Below are positions 51,054-51,981 of a stretch of 51,981 bases of DNA, in pieces. A model generated the notes under the pieces. The model saw nothing but the letters and a program-made list of their open reading frames with translations, was not told the origin of the DNA and ran no database searches. Source of the DNA: Bradyrhizobium sp. RD5-C2 (GTDB lineage: Bacteria > Pseudomonadota > Alphaproteobacteria > Rhizobiales > Xanthobacteraceae); the NCBI RefSeq assembly GCF_019972155.1, contig NZ_BOVL01000014.1:121467-173447 (forward strand). The letters run 5' to 3'. Position numbers and translations under genes: made by a program. The stretch's first letter is position 1; each line of letters opens with the position of its first letter.

Positions 51054-51981
51054 ATGTCCGGCACCGACAAGACCAAGGCAGGGCACGACCTTGCCGGTCC
51101 CGTTGTCATCCTGGTCGAGCCGCAGCTTGGCGAGAACATCGGCATGGCCGCGCGCGCGATGGGCAACTTCGCGCTGACCCGGATGCGCATCGTCAATCCG
51201 CGTGACGGCTGGCCGAACGTCGCCGCGCAACGCGCCGCCGCCGGCGCCGACCACATCATCGGTTCCGTCGAGTTGTTCGACACGGTCGAGCAGGCGATCG
51301 CCGATCTCACGCTGGTGTTTGCGACCACCGCGCGCGCCCACGATCAGGCCAAGCCGGTGGTCGGGCCCGAAGGCGCGGCGAACGAGATCGTCGGCCATGT
51401 CGCATCCGGCGGCGGAGCCGGCATCCTGTTCGGGCGGGAGCGCTCCGGCCTGACCAATGACGAGGTCGCGCTCGCCAACCGCATCATCACCTTCCCGGTC
51501 AACCCGGGCTTCGCCTCGCTCAACCTCGCGCAGGCGGTGCTGCTGATGGGGTACGAATGGTTCAAGCTCTCGACCGCGGGCGCGCTGCCCTTCGCGATGC
51601 CGGAGCGGTCCGAACCGGCCTCCCAGCACCAGATGCAAGCGTTCTTCGACAACCTCGTCGCCGAGCTCGACAAGGTCGAGTTCCTGCGGCCGGCAGAGAA
51701 GCGCGACACCATGCTGGTGAACCTGCGCAACATCTTCACCCGGATGGACCCGACCAAGCAGGACATGCACACGCTGCACGGCGTGGTGATGGCGATCGCC
51801 GAGGGCCGCAAGGGTCCGGCCAAGGGCGGCGTGCTCGACGGCGCGCAGGCGACGCGTCTGCGGGCGCTGCTCGCCGAGCAGGGGCAGGGCGGCGCTGCCG
51901 CCGACAACTCCAGCACGGTGCGCGGCCTTGCCCGGCTGCTCCGCCGCAACCCGACCGACGCCGAGCGGATCCTGTGGCAGG
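51054..51981 (+). CDS. trmJ: TrmJ-family RNA methyltransferase, partial, with a DUF559-like C-terminus
   Basis: Runs off the right edge; 309 codons are visible. Start at ATG 51054. The SPOUT domain shows PVVILVEPQLGENIGMAARA, GILFGRERSGLTNDEVALAN and NPGFASLNLAQAVLLMGYEW, the TrmJ-type SAM-binding knot that 2'-O-methylates tRNA position 32. After a linker, residues near the end read TVRGLARLLRRNPTDAERIL then WQ, which matches the opening of DUF559 (restriction-endonuclease-like) proteins, LRRNxTDAExxLW. If so, the full protein is a fusion of RNA methyltransferase and nuclease-like domains; the remainder is outside this window. Confidence 0.88.
   Translation, partial: MSGTDKTKAGHDLAGPVVILVEPQLGENIGMAARAMGNFALTRMRIVNPRDGWPNVAAQRAAAGADHIIGSVELFDTVEQAIADLTLVFATTARAHDQAKPVVGPEGAANEIVGHVASGGGAGILFGRERSGLTNDEVALANRIITFPVNPGFASLNLAQAVLLMGYEWFKLSTAGALPFAMPERSEPASQHQMQAFFDNLVAELDKVEFLRPAEKRDTMLVNLRNIFTRMDPTKQDMHTLHGVVMAIAEGRKGPAKGGVLDGAQATRLRALLAEQGQGGAAADNSSTVRGLARLLRRNPTDAERILWQ

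Overview
The window is high-GC alphaproteobacterial chromosome and reads as Bradyrhizobium or a close relative in the Nitrobacteraceae. This rests on the style of the housekeeping proteins (class I fumarase, single-chain GcvP, type II isocitrate dehydrogenase, RecA), a GAAC-N7-GAAC (alphaproteobacterial LexA) box before recA, and several families of intergenic palindromes that I recall as typical of bradyrhizobial genomes. I see no insertion sequence, prophage, CRISPR array, rRNA or tRNA.

Layout. 0-3.7 kb: a partial membrane methyltransferase-like gene, two secreted proteins (one Kazal-type), class I fumarase and a coupled DUF429 protein. 3.7-8.3 kb: a probable TetR regulon, with two YciB-like/integral membrane proteins, a MAPEG protein, a carotenoid oxygenase and the TetR gene. 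Two promoters there share an operator / -35 / -10 / operator layout. 8.3-14 kb: a SET-domain methyltransferase with a lysine-rich tail, an Rrf2 regulator divergent from a truncated haemoglobin (plus a coupled 52-aa membrane peptide) across a perfect 29-bp palindrome, an XRE/MmyB-like regulator divergent from two small membrane proteins, a DsbA-like oxidoreductase and a NIPSNAP protein. 14-22.7 kb: transglutaminase-like and GNAT proteins, a fungal-looking GH54-CBM42 arabinofuranosidase, a lipoprotein, a caspase-like protein and a PQQ dehydrogenase.

22.7-29 kb looks accessory: genes are sparser, GC is lower, and at least seven degenerate copies of a repeat lie between them. It holds a DUF1127 peptide, a winged-helix/TolB/TPR regulator, a catalase-family peroxidase, a Bug-type binding protein and small hypotheticals. 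29-34.3 kb carries HdeA, a thioesterase, an amidase and several tiny Bradyrhizobium-type proteins, then about 1.5 kb that is nearly gene-free before recA.

34.3-52 kb is mostly core: recA, a tandem pair of DUF1835-like paralogues, a thioesterase, the gcvT-gcvH-gcvP operon behind a tandem glycine riboswitch, alaS, a cyclic-nucleotide-gated K+ channel, a DUF3455 protein, icd, a membrane-fused alpha/beta hydrolase, and a TrmJ-family RNA methyltransferase. The last appears to run into a DUF559-like domain when the window ends.

The best candidates for undescribed biology are the TetR/carotenoid-oxygenase/membrane-protein regulon, the SET protein with its histone-like tail and Leu-Asn-Gly pentapeptides, the haemoglobin-coupled membrane peptide, and the family of small secreted proteins sharing an IP-x2-K-x3-DPWG motif. 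All functions are inferred from sequence alone.
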